Origin: a bacterium
Lineage (GTDB): Bacteria; Desulfobacterota; Binatia; UBA12015
DNA length: 13,886 nt
Direction: 5' to 3'
Assembly (NCBI GenBank): GCA_029976905.1
Contig: JAPOLW010000041.1
Coordinates: forward strand, 1 to 13,886
In this document: positions 7,335-13,886 of the stretch, in pieces
Layout: every line of letters starts with the position of its first letter
How positions within the stretch are numbered: the first letter of the stretch is position 1
The notes under the pieces: model-generated
Databases searched by the model: none
What the model was told of the DNA's origin: nothing
The model's input: the letters and a program-made list of their open reading frames with translations, nothing else
Position numbers and translations under genes: made by a program

Positions 7335-8692
7335 TCGACCGACCGACCGGGAGCCCCAGGGCGGGAATGCCTCTTGCCGGCGGGTCCCTCGTATTCGATT
7401 GCGAAGAGGGTGACGTCGTCGTCGAAGGGGCGCGCTCCGGTAAAGCGCTGCACCGATTCGACGACATGGCCGCAAGCGGCGTCGAGGCTCTTGGCCCGGG
7501 TCGCGTGCAGAGTCCGATGAAGGGCACTCTCGCCGAAGAAATGACCCGCCGGGTCGCAGGCCTCGGGAATGCCATCGGTGAAGACGAAGACCCGGTCTCC
7601 CGCCCTCAGGTGGAGACGGCCTTCGTCGAAAGGCACGGCACCGCCGAGGCCGATGATGGTCCCCCCGCACTTCAAGGGCTCCAGGCGGCCGTCGCGGCGC
7701 ACGACGACCGGGTGGGGATGCCCGGCAAGACTGTAGCGCAGCAGGCCCGTGGCGAGGTCGAGGAGGAGATAGGCGATGGTGAAATGGCGATCGAAACGGT
7801 CGATCGGGTAGTCCGCATCGAGCCGACGTAGGACGTCGGCCGGAGCGACGGCCTCGAGGCGATTGCTTCCGGGGCTGCGCTCTCGCGTCGCACCGCTGTC
7901 GGCAGAGAGACTCTGGGAGAGCGCGACCGTCATCATGGCCGCCGGAACTCCGTGGCCGGCGACGTCGATGACGTGGAAGGCGAACGCGTCACTGGTGAGC
8001 TCGTGGAAGGAGAAGAGGTCGCCACCGCTTCGCTGGCAGGGCCGATAGCGCCAGGCCGCGGTCACGCGGTCGGTCGTCGGTCCGCGCGCCGGGAGCAGGC
8101 TGCGCTGGATCGCCGCGGCGGCTTCGAGATCCTCGTCCAGGCGCCGCTGTTTCTCGTGCAGGTCCGCATTGGCTTCGCGGAGGGCCCGGGTGAGGCGGCG
8201 AAGCTTGAGCTGGCTCCGAACCCGCGCGAGCACTTCGTCCTTGTGGAAGGGCTTGGTGATGTAGTCGACGGCGCCCGATTCGAGCCCCCGGATCCGGGAG
8301 TTCGCGTCGGTGAGCCCAGAGAGGAAGAGAATCGGCACATCGGCGGTGGCCGGATTGCGCTGCAACGCGCGGGCGACTTCGTAGCCATCCAGACCCGGCA
8401 TCCGCACGTCGAGAAGAATGAGGTCGGGCCGCCCTTCGCAGGCCAGCTCGAGGGCGCGCGCTCCATCCTCGGCCTCGAGGACGGTGTCGGCTTCGTTGGA
8501 GAGGATGCGGCGAAGGAGACGCAGGTTGAACGGGTTGTCGTCGGCGATCAGGATCCGCTCGGGGATTCCCCTCCCCGGGGCAGATCCGGTGATCGGTCGG
8601 CGCGGGCCTGTCGTGACGGCGTGCATCGCGTTTCGAGCAGGCGGTTGCCGGTCCGGAGGAGCCCGCTCCCTGGCGTTTGGGATATCGACCAT
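7331..8692 (-). CDS. Response regulator with PP2C-type (RsbU/SpoIIE) serine phosphatase output domain
   Basis: 453 residues on the minus strand. A receiver domain occupies about residues 45-160, with acidic Asp51/Asp52 in IADDNPFN, phospho-acceptor Asp95 in LILLDVRMPG, Ser125 in FLSG and Lys147 in ITKPFH. A short coiled-coil linker follows (about 160-200, with the AAAAIQRSLLP motif typical before PP2C domains). The SpoIIE/PP2C phosphatase (about 205-435) has metal ligands Asp225 in SGGDLF, Asp243 in IDVAGHG, Asp373 in FTDGIPEA and Asp425/426 in FDDDVT. Family members dephosphorylate anti-anti-sigma (STAS) proteins in partner-switching stress or sigma control. Phosphorylation of the receiver by an unknown histidine kinase would tune it. 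No STAS or anti-sigma gene is in the window, so the output is unknown. Start ATG 8692 is preferred over ATG 8626 because AAGGA lies 9 bases upstream of it. Residues 1-40 are a low-complexity, Pro/Arg-rich lead. Confidence 0.92.
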   Translation of the reverse strand: MVDIPNARERAPPDRQPPARNAMHAVTTGPRRPITGSAPGRGIPERILIADDNPFNLRLLRRILSNEADTVLEAEDGARALELACEGRPDLILLDVRMPGLDGYEVARALQRNPATADVPILFLSGLTDANSRIRGLESGAVDYITKPFHKDEVLARVRSQLKLRRLTRALREANADLHEKQRRLDEDLEAAAAIQRSLLPARGPTTDRVTAAWRYRPCQRSGGDLFSFHELTSDAFAFHVIDVAGHGVPAAMMTVALSQSLSADSGATRERSPGSNRLEAVAPADVLRRLDADYPIDRFDRHFTIAYLLLDLATGLLRYSLAGHPHPVVVRRDGRLEPLKCGGTIIGLGGAVPFDEGRLHLRAGDRVFVFTDGIPEACDPAGHFFGESALHRTLHATRAKSLDAACGHVVESVQRFTGARPFDDDVTLFAIEYEGPAGKRHSRPGAPGRSVD

Positions 8693-8701
8693 CGGCCGGA
8701 A

Positions 8702-8706
8702 TCCTT
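8702..8706 (-). promoter_or_regulatory. Ribosome binding site of the receiver/PP2C phosphatase gene
   Basis: On the minus strand AAGGA (within CTCAAGGA) sits 9 bases before ATG 8692, which is near-ideal spacing. The alternative in-frame ATG at 8626 has no purine-rich motif ahead of it, so this site decides the start. Confidence 0.6.
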
Positions 8707-8725
8707 GAGGGGCGTGCCGTGGGGG

Positions 8726-8754
8726 TCCCGGGGCGCCGGGAGCGTCATCGCTCC
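8726..8754 (+). promoter_or_regulatory. Two overlapping, mutually exclusive small hairpins in the divergent intergenic region
   Basis: TCCCGG (8726-8731) pairs perfectly with CCGGGA (8736-8741) across GGCG. GGAGCG (8739-8744) pairs perfectly with CGCTCC (8749-8754) across TCAT. The stems share GGA at 8739-8741, so only one can form at a time. They lie between the divergent phosphatase and purB starts, in a 106-base gap. Such short stems occur by chance in GC-rich DNA, and no T-run follows, so a regulatory role is only a possibility. Confidence 0.22.
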
Positions 8755-8798
8755 GGGGCGACTCGCGACGCGGGCGCTGGTTCCGCTACAAAGAGGGT

Positions 8799-10232
8799 AT
8801 GGAGCTTTCTTCCCTGACGGCCCTGTCGCCGATCGACGGACGGTATGCGCGCAAGACGGCTGCGCTGCGCGCCGTGGCCAGTGAGTTCGGGCTGATCCAC
8901 AAGCGTGTCCTGGTCGAGGTCGCGTGGTTGCAGTGGTTGTCCTCGATCCCCGCGCTCGTGGAGGTGCCGCGTTTTTCGGACGAGGCGCGTGATCACCTCG
9001 ATCGGATCGTCCAGGATTTCGGGGAGGACGATGCCCGTCGGGTGAAGGAGATCGAGTCCGAGACCAACCACGACGTGAAGGCTGTCGAATACTTCCTGAA
9101 GGAGAGGATCGCGGGCGTCGCGGAGTTGGAGAAGATCTCCGAGTTCCTCCATTTTGCCTGCACGTCCGAAGATGTGAACAACCTCGCCTACGGTTTGATC
9201 CTGCTCGAGGCGCGCCGCGACTGCCTGTTGCCGTCCGCCGATGCATTGATCACGGCGATCGAGGAACTGGCCCGGGAGCACGCCGACCGGCCGATGCTCT
9301 CCCGGACCCACGGGCAACCGGCCTCGCCGACGACGCTGGGCAAGGAGATGGCCAACGTCGCGGCGCGGCTTTCCCGGCAACGCGCGCAGATCGCCTCGGT
9401 CGAGATCCTGGGAAAGATCAACGGCGCCGTGGGCAACTACAACGCGCATCGGGTGGCCTATCCGGAAGTCGATTGGGAAGCGGTGGCGCAGGAGTTCGTC
9501 GTATCGCTCGGTCTGGCGTGGAACCCGTTTACGACGCAGATCGAACCCCACGACTGGATCGCCGAGCTCTTCGATGCCATCCGGCGATTCAACACCATCG
9601 TCCTGGATTTCGATCGGGACGTCTGGGGCTATATTTCGCTTGGCTACTTTCGTCAGAAGGTCGTGGCCGGCGAGGTCGGCTCCTCGACGATGCCCCACAA
9701 GGTCAACCCGATCGACTTCGAGAACTCCGAGGGGAATCTCGGCGTCGCCAATGCCCTGCTCGAACATCTGGCGCAGAAGTTGCCGGTCTCCCGATGGCAG
9801 CGGGACCTCACCGACTCGACCGTTCTTCGCAACGTCGGCGTGGCCGTGGCGTATTCCCTGATTTCCTACGAGTCGGCGCGTCGGGGGATCGGTCGGCTTG
9901 CTCTCGATCCGGAGCGACTGGCGCGCGATGTCGAAGAGGCGTGGGAAGTTCTCGCGGAACCGATCCAGACCGTCATGCGCCGCTATGGCGTGGACCGGCC
10001 CTACGAGCGCTTGAAGGAACTCACGCGCGGCAAGCGCATCGATGCCGAGGCGCTCACCGCATTCGTGGAAGGGCTACCACTTCCCCCGGAGGCGAAGCGG
10101 CAACTCCTGGATCTGCGACCCGCGACCTACCTGGGCAACGCGTCCGAGCAAGCGCGCCGGATCGGCGAGCAAGCGCGCCGGATCGGCGAGCGAGCGCGCC
10201 CAACCGGCGGCCCGCCTACCGAGGGCGATTGA
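8799..10232 (+). CDS. purB: Adenylosuccinate lyase
   Basis: 477 residues. The protein is very close to E. coli PurB (456 aa) over its whole length, beginning MELSSLTALSPIDGRYA, which fixes the start at ATG 8799. It catalyses two fumarate-releasing steps: SAICAR to AICAR, and adenylosuccinate to AMP. Visible landmarks are TNHDVKAVEYFLKE, HFACTSEDVNNL, SRTHGQPASPTT with His171, and the fumarase/aspartase superfamily signature GSSTMPHKVNPIDFEN with Ser295 as the likely catalytic base; His171 and Ser295 have the same numbers as in E. coli. Near the end WEVLAEPIQTVMRRYG and LKELTRGKR are conserved. The last ~30 residues extend beyond the E. coli protein and come from a 21-base tandem repeat. GAGGG ends only one base before the ATG, too close for a normal Shine-Dalgarno; a leaderless start is considered in the findings. 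It is followed after 12 bases by the coiled-coil gene. Confidence 0.97.
   Translation: MELSSLTALSPIDGRYARKTAALRAVASEFGLIHKRVLVEVAWLQWLSSIPALVEVPRFSDEARDHLDRIVQDFGEDDARRVKEIESETNHDVKAVEYFLKERIAGVAELEKISEFLHFACTSEDVNNLAYGLILLEARRDCLLPSADALITAIEELAREHADRPMLSRTHGQPASPTTLGKEMANVAARLSRQRAQIASVEILGKINGAVGNYNAHRVAYPEVDWEAVAQEFVVSLGLAWNPFTTQIEPHDWIAELFDAIRRFNTIVLDFDRDVWGYISLGYFRQKVVAGEVGSSTMPHKVNPIDFENSEGNLGVANALLEHLAQKLPVSRWQRDLTDSTVLRNVGVAVAYSLISYESARRGIGRLALDPERLARDVEEAWEVLAEPIQTVMRRYGVDRPYERLKELTRGKRIDAEALTAFVEGLPLPPEAKRQLLDLRPATYLGNASEQARRIGEQARRIGERARPTGGPPTEGD
10146..10208 (+). repeat. 21-base tandem repeat (three copies) in the 3' end of purB
   Basis: Two identical 21-base units (10146-10166 and 10167-10187) are followed by a third, diverged unit (10188-10208). 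Being a multiple of three, they encode EQARRIG, EQARRIG and ERARPTG in frame, just past the conserved end of PurB. This looks like a recent slippage expansion that lengthened the C-terminal tail without breaking the frame. Confidence 0.9.
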
Positions 10233-10244
10233 GCGGGGCCCGGA

Positions 10245-11429
10245 TTGCCGTTTCTTGCACCGCTCTCCGACGAGCAGCGCACGACCTTCGTCGTCATCTC
10301 CCTCCCGCTGCGGGTGTTGCGTCGCCTGGTCGGCGCCTTGGGTACCGCTCCCAAGGGAACGCGACTCGATAAACTTTCGGTCTGGGACCTGGCCTGGACG
10401 CTGGTCGACTTCTACGGATCCGACCCGCAGGTTTCGGCAGAGGTCGACCGCGCACTTCTGCGGGAAATCGGAGAATCGCCGTTGGCGCCCGGCGTGGTGA
10501 ACGAACCGGCGGCGCGCGCTCTGGCCGACCTCGTGCTTCGAGCGCCGGATCCCCTGCGGGATTTTGCCTGGGCCATTCTCTCTTCGGGTCCCGAAGGGGT
10601 TGGCCCGCTTGCCGCGGAGGCCGTCGAGGCCATCGTGACGGAATTCGACGAGGCCGAGGTTCAGGCCCGGGAGCGCGAGGCGGACGCGGCCCCCGCTGGG
10701 CCCGAGGCGGCCGCGCCCGATCCCGAGGAGATCGACCGTCGGATCGAACGCGAGACCCGGGATGCGAAGCGGGGTCGCGAGCGGGCCCTCAAGCGGGCGG
10801 ATGACATGAAGGCCCGGGTCTCCGAACTCGAGACCGCTCTGGCCGAGGCGCACCGTGTTCTGAAGACCGAGCGCGCCGTCCACGCCGAAGCCGACGTGGA
10901 ACGGGAGCGTCTGGTCGAGGAGCGCGAGCGTCTGCGCCACCGTCTACAGGAGGGCACGGCCGGGGAGGTCGCGCGCCTCGCGCGGGCTCTCGAGGACGAG
11001 CGCCGCCAGGGGCGCTCTCTCGCCGATGCTCTGGAGCAAGCACGGCAGGAGGGCGTGAAGCTCTTGGAGGAACTGCGCGAGTGGCGCGCGAAAACTCCCG
11101 CGAGCCCGGTGGCAGAATCGGGCCGGACGGAGCGCGCCGACCCGGCGACGTTCAGCCTCCCGGTCTTCACGGCCGAATTCTACGACTCGATCAAGGCCTG
11201 GGACCGCAAGATCCTGCGGATCGCCTTCGAGAAGGTCGTCCGTCTCGCCGAGGACTGGCGGCACCCGAGCCTACGCGCCATTCCGCTCGAGGGTCTTCCC
11301 GGCCATTACCGGATCCGGATCGCATCGGATGTGCGGTTGATCTATCGGGTGCCCGAAGGGGGCCGCCTGGAGATCCTCTCGTTGATCGATCGGGAGGATC
11401 TCACCCGGTATATCCGGACGGCGAAGTAG
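10245..11429 (+). CDS. Uncharacterised coiled-coil protein with C-terminal RelE/ParE-like toxin-fold domain
   Basis: 394 residues from TTG 10245; I do not recognise the full protein. Residues 1-135 are mainly helical, with no family I can name. An Ala/Pro/Glu-rich stretch (about 140-162) leads to a long, highly charged Glu/Arg coiled coil (about 162-283) and a short linker. The end (about 303-394) looks like the RelE/ParE mRNA-interferase fold. GHYRIRIASDVRLIYRV followed by LEILSLIDREDLTRYI matches the RelE core, with R356, R358, R364, R383 and Y389 at the places of RelE K52, K54, R61, R81 and Y87. No signal peptide or membrane segment is evident. It lies 12 bases after purB, in the same frame, and 15 bases before uvrA, suggesting one operon. 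No antitoxin gene is adjacent. The start is uncertain: GTG 10314 is the next in-frame option and no clear ribosome site precedes either. RNase activity is inferred, not shown. Confidence 0.75.
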   Translation: MPFLAPLSDEQRTTFVVISLPLRVLRRLVGALGTAPKGTRLDKLSVWDLAWTLVDFYGSDPQVSAEVDRALLREIGESPLAPGVVNEPAARALADLVLRAPDPLRDFAWAILSSGPEGVGPLAAEAVEAIVTEFDEAEVQAREREADAAPAGPEAAAPDPEEIDRRIERETRDAKRGRERALKRADDMKARVSELETALAEAHRVLKTERAVHAEADVERERLVEERERLRHRLQEGTAGEVARLARALEDERRQGRSLADALEQARQEGVKLLEELREWRAKTPASPVAESGRTERADPATFSLPVFTAEFYDSIKAWDRKILRIAFEKVVRLAEDWRHPSLRAIPLEGLPGHYRIRIASDVRLIYRVPEGGRLEILSLIDREDLTRYIRTAK

Positions 11430-11430
11430 G

Positions 11431-11434
11431 GGAG
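11431..11434 (+). promoter_or_regulatory. Ribosome binding site of uvrA
   Basis: GGAG lies 10 bases before ATG 11445, directly after the TAG stop (11427-11429) of the coiled-coil gene. Its position suggests that ribosomes finishing the upstream gene can reinitiate on uvrA. Confidence 0.45.
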
Positions 11435-11444
11435 CGAAGAACGC

Positions 11445-13886
11445 ATGGCCGATCGCATCGTCGTCCGCGGAGCGCGAGAGCACAACCTGGCCGATATCGA
11501 CGTCATCATCCCCCGGGATGAGCTGGTCGTGATCACCGGCCTGTCGGGTTCGGGAAAATCCTCCCTCGCCTTCGATACGATCTATGCCGAAGGGCAACGG
11601 CGCTACGTGGAGTCGCTCTCTGCCTATGCGCGCCAATTTCTCGAGCAGATGCAGAAGCCCGAGGTCGACTCGATCGACGGTCTCTCGCCTTCCATCTCGA
11701 TCGAACAGAAGACGACTTCGCGCAATCCACGCTCGACGGTTGGAACCGTCACCGAGATCTACGATTATCTCCGTCTCCTCTACGCTCGCGTCGGGACGCC
11801 GCATTGCCATCGTTGCGATCGCCCGATCACATCCCAGACGGTTTCGCAGATCGTCGATCGCGTAGCGTCGTTCGACGCGGGCACACGGCTCGACGTCATG
11901 GCGCCGATCGTGCGTGATCGCAAGGGAGAGTACAAAAAGGAGCTGCTCGATCTGCGTCGGGCGGGGTTCGCCCGGGTGCGCGTCGATGGGGAGCTGCGGG
12001 ACCTGGGCGAGGACATCGTTCTCAAGAAGACGCTCAAGCACTCGATCGACGTGGTGGTCGATCGTCTCGTGGTCAAGCCGGGCGTGGAAAAGCGTCTCGC
12101 CGACTCGTTGGAGACCGCCTTCCGGTACGGCGGCGACCTGGTGCGGGTCGAAACCCGCGAGAGTCGCGACGGCCCTGCACGCGAACACCTCTTCTCGCAG
12201 ACGCTCGCCTGTCCTGACTGCGGCGTTTCCTATCCCGAGATCGCGCCGCGTCTCTTCTCGTTCAATAGCCCGCACGGCGCGTGTGAGCGTTGCAATGGTC
12301 TCGGACTGCGACGGGTCTTCGATCCCGAGAAGGTGATCCCTGATCCCTCTCTCTCGATCGACGGTGGTGCGGTGGCGCCGTGGGGACGACGTTTGGATGC
12401 CGTGCGCCCCCTGCTCCGCGCGCTCTCCCGGCACTTCTCCTTCGACCTCGACACGCCGTGGGACGAACTCCCCGCTCCGGCCCGCCAGGCGCTTCTGCAC
12501 GGCACGGGTCGGGATCGCATCGAGAGGGTGGCGGCGCGGGGCCGCAAGGTCGCCCGGCCGTTCGAGGGCATCCTCGCCCTTCTGGAAAAACGCTACCACG
12601 AGACCGAGTCTCCCGCGCGACGCGAGGAACTCGAGTCGTACCAGAGCGCTCTGGCCTGTGAGGAGTGCGGTGGCAGCCGACTGCGGCCGCAAGCGCAGTA
12701 CATCCGTCTCGGCGGGCGTTCGATCAGTGAACTGACTTCGCTTTCGATCGACGAGGCACACGCCTTCTTCGAGAATCTCGACCTCGCACCACAGCAGCGC
12801 GTCGTCGCCCGCTTGATCTTGAAGGAAATCGTCGAGCGGCTGGGCTTCCTGCGGGATGTCGGGCTCACCTACCTCACCCTCGACCGGACGGCGGGCAGCC
12901 TCTCCGGCGGCGAGGGGCAGCGGATTCGTCTGGCCACGCAGATCGGCTCTTCCCTGGTCGGAGTCGTCTATGTACTCGACGAGCCATCCATTGGCCTGCA
13001 CCAGCGCGACAACGAGCGTCTGTTGCGGACGCTCGAACGCCTGCGTGACCTGGGCAACTCGGTCCTCGTGGTCGAGCACGATCGGGACACGATGCTCGAC
13101 GCCGACCACGTCATCGATCTGGGGCCGGGTGCCGGTCGTCTCGGGGGCCGCATCGTCGCCCAGGGAACGCCCGCGGAGGTATGTCGGGTCGAGGAGTCCC
13201 TCACCGGCGGTTATCTCGCGGGTCGTCTCCAGATCCCGGTTCCCGAGGAGCGGCTCGCGGGCAATGGCCGAGCGCTGAAGATCCGTGGAGCCCGGCACAA
13301 CAACCTCAAGAACGTGGACGTGGAGATTCCTCTGGGAACGATGACTTGTGTGACCGGAGTCTCGGGTTCGGGGAAATCCTCGCTGGTCGTCGACACGATC
13401 TGGAAGACGCTTGCGCGCCAACTCTACCGGGCCAAGGATCCCCCGGGAGAGTGTGATGCCATCGAGGGTTGGGAACGGCTCGACAAGGTCGTCGACATCG
13501 ACCAGGCGCCGATCGGACGGACGCCCCGCTCGAATCCCGCAACGTATACCGGCCTCTTCGCGCCCATTCGCGATCTCTTCGCGCAGCTGCCCGAGGCCCG
13601 CGTGCGCGGATACGAGGCGGGACGCTTCTCCTTCAACGTGAAGGGCGGACGCTGCGAGGCGTGTACGGGGGACGGGCTCCTCAAGATCGAGATGCATTTT
13701 CTTCCCGATGTCTACGTGACCTGCGAGGTGTGTGGCGGGCGTCGGTACAATCGCGAGACGCTCGAGGTGCTCTACAAGGGGAGGTCGATCGCCGATGTTC
13801 TCGAGATGACCGTGGCCGAGGCCGTGGAGTTCCTCGCAGCGGTCCCCGCCTGTCGATCCCGTCTGGAGACGCTTCGGGATGTGGGC
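11445..13886 (+). CDS. uvrA: Excinuclease ABC subunit A, 3' truncated by the window end
   Basis: 814 codons are present of a protein usually ~940 residues; the frame is open to the last base. UvrA is the DNA-damage-recognition ATPase of nucleotide excision repair, working as a dimer with UvrB. Start ATG 11445 gives the family N-terminus (VVRGAREHNLADIDV). The first ABC module has Walker A GLSGSGKSS (32-40, Lys38), ABC signature LSGGEGQR (486-493) and Walker B VYVLDEPSIGLH with Asp512/Glu513. A first zinc module uses Cys256, Cys259, Cys280 and Cys283. The second module has Walker A GVSGSGKSS (638-646, Lys644), then the DNA-binding zinc finger starting at Cys737 (CEAC, and CEVC 19 residues on). 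The UvrB-interacting region (YVESLSAYARQFLEQM and QKTTSRNPRSTVGT) is intact. The second signature and Walker B lie beyond the window. No LexA-type operator was recognised upstream; the short gap implies co-transcription with the preceding gene. Confidence 0.97.
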   Translation, partial: MADRIVVRGAREHNLADIDVIIPRDELVVITGLSGSGKSSLAFDTIYAEGQRRYVESLSAYARQFLEQMQKPEVDSIDGLSPSISIEQKTTSRNPRSTVGTVTEIYDYLRLLYARVGTPHCHRCDRPITSQTVSQIVDRVASFDAGTRLDVMAPIVRDRKGEYKKELLDLRRAGFARVRVDGELRDLGEDIVLKKTLKHSIDVVVDRLVVKPGVEKRLADSLETAFRYGGDLVRVETRESRDGPAREHLFSQTLACPDCGVSYPEIAPRLFSFNSPHGACERCNGLGLRRVFDPEKVIPDPSLSIDGGAVAPWGRRLDAVRPLLRALSRHFSFDLDTPWDELPAPARQALLHGTGRDRIERVAARGRKVARPFEGILALLEKRYHETESPARREELESYQSALACEECGGSRLRPQAQYIRLGGRSISELTSLSIDEAHAFFENLDLAPQQRVVARLILKEIVERLGFLRDVGLTYLTLDRTAGSLSGGEGQRIRLATQIGSSLVGVVYVLDEPSIGLHQRDNERLLRTLERLRDLGNSVLVVEHDRDTMLDADHVIDLGPGAGRLGGRIVAQGTPAEVCRVEESLTGGYLAGRLQIPVPEERLAGNGRALKIRGARHNNLKNVDVEIPLGTMTCVTGVSGSGKSSLVVDTIWKTLARQLYRAKDPPGECDAIEGWERLDKVVDIDQAPIGRTPRSNPATYTGLFAPIRDLFAQLPEARVRGYEAGRFSFNVKGGRCEACTGDGLLKIEMHFLPDVYVTCEVCGGRRYNRETLEVLYKGRSIADVLEMTVAEAVEFLAAVPACRSRLETLRDVG

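Noticed and set aside
11271..13697. 808-codon open frame on the minus strand opposite uvrA
   Set aside because: It covers the well-defined UvrA coding sequence, including both Walker A motifs and zinc fingers. The antisense translation has no domain I can recognise.

Overview
The window is GC-rich and densely packed, with codon use typical of high-GC bacteria: many GTG starts and long spurious antisense reading frames. The full-length, E. coli-type PurL and PurB point to a Gram-negative, proteobacterium-like chromosome. A deltaproteobacterial or myxobacterial-type lineage is my guess, but the sequence does not prove it. I see no mobile elements, RNA genes or CRISPR arrays.

Region 1 (1-3308, + strand) is a 2-aminoethylphosphonate (AEP) biosynthesis operon, cut at its 5' end. 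It starts with the C-terminal end of a nucleotidyltransferase-type protein, probably the tail of a bifunctional phosphoenolpyruvate mutase. Next come the two halves of a thiamine-diphosphate (TPP) phosphonopyruvate decarboxylase as separate genes, then AEP-pyruvate transaminase, then a small nucleotidyltransferase of the phosphocholine/AEP cytidylyltransferase type. The last three genes each start with GTG overlapping the preceding TGA (GTGA), so translation is probably coupled. Together they would turn PEP into phosphonopyruvate, phosphonoacetaldehyde, AEP and then a nucleotide-activated AEP for transfer to a lipid or glycan. No transferase is visible in the window.

Region 2 (3450-8692) holds purL (FGAM synthase, + strand). 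Converging on it is a response-regulator/PP2C (RsbU/SpoIIE-type) phosphatase on the - strand. The two stop codons overlap in a single CTAG.

Region 3 (8799-13886, + strand) is a tight, probably co-transcribed run. It contains purB with a short repeat-derived tail, an unrecognised coiled-coil protein with a C-terminal RelE-like toxin fold, and uvrA cut off at the window edge. purL and purB both lack a properly spaced Shine-Dalgarno and share a CTAC at the same distance from the ATG, which suggests leaderless promoters. The most unusual item is the coiled-coil/RelE-like fusion protein, which has no visible antitoxin gene.
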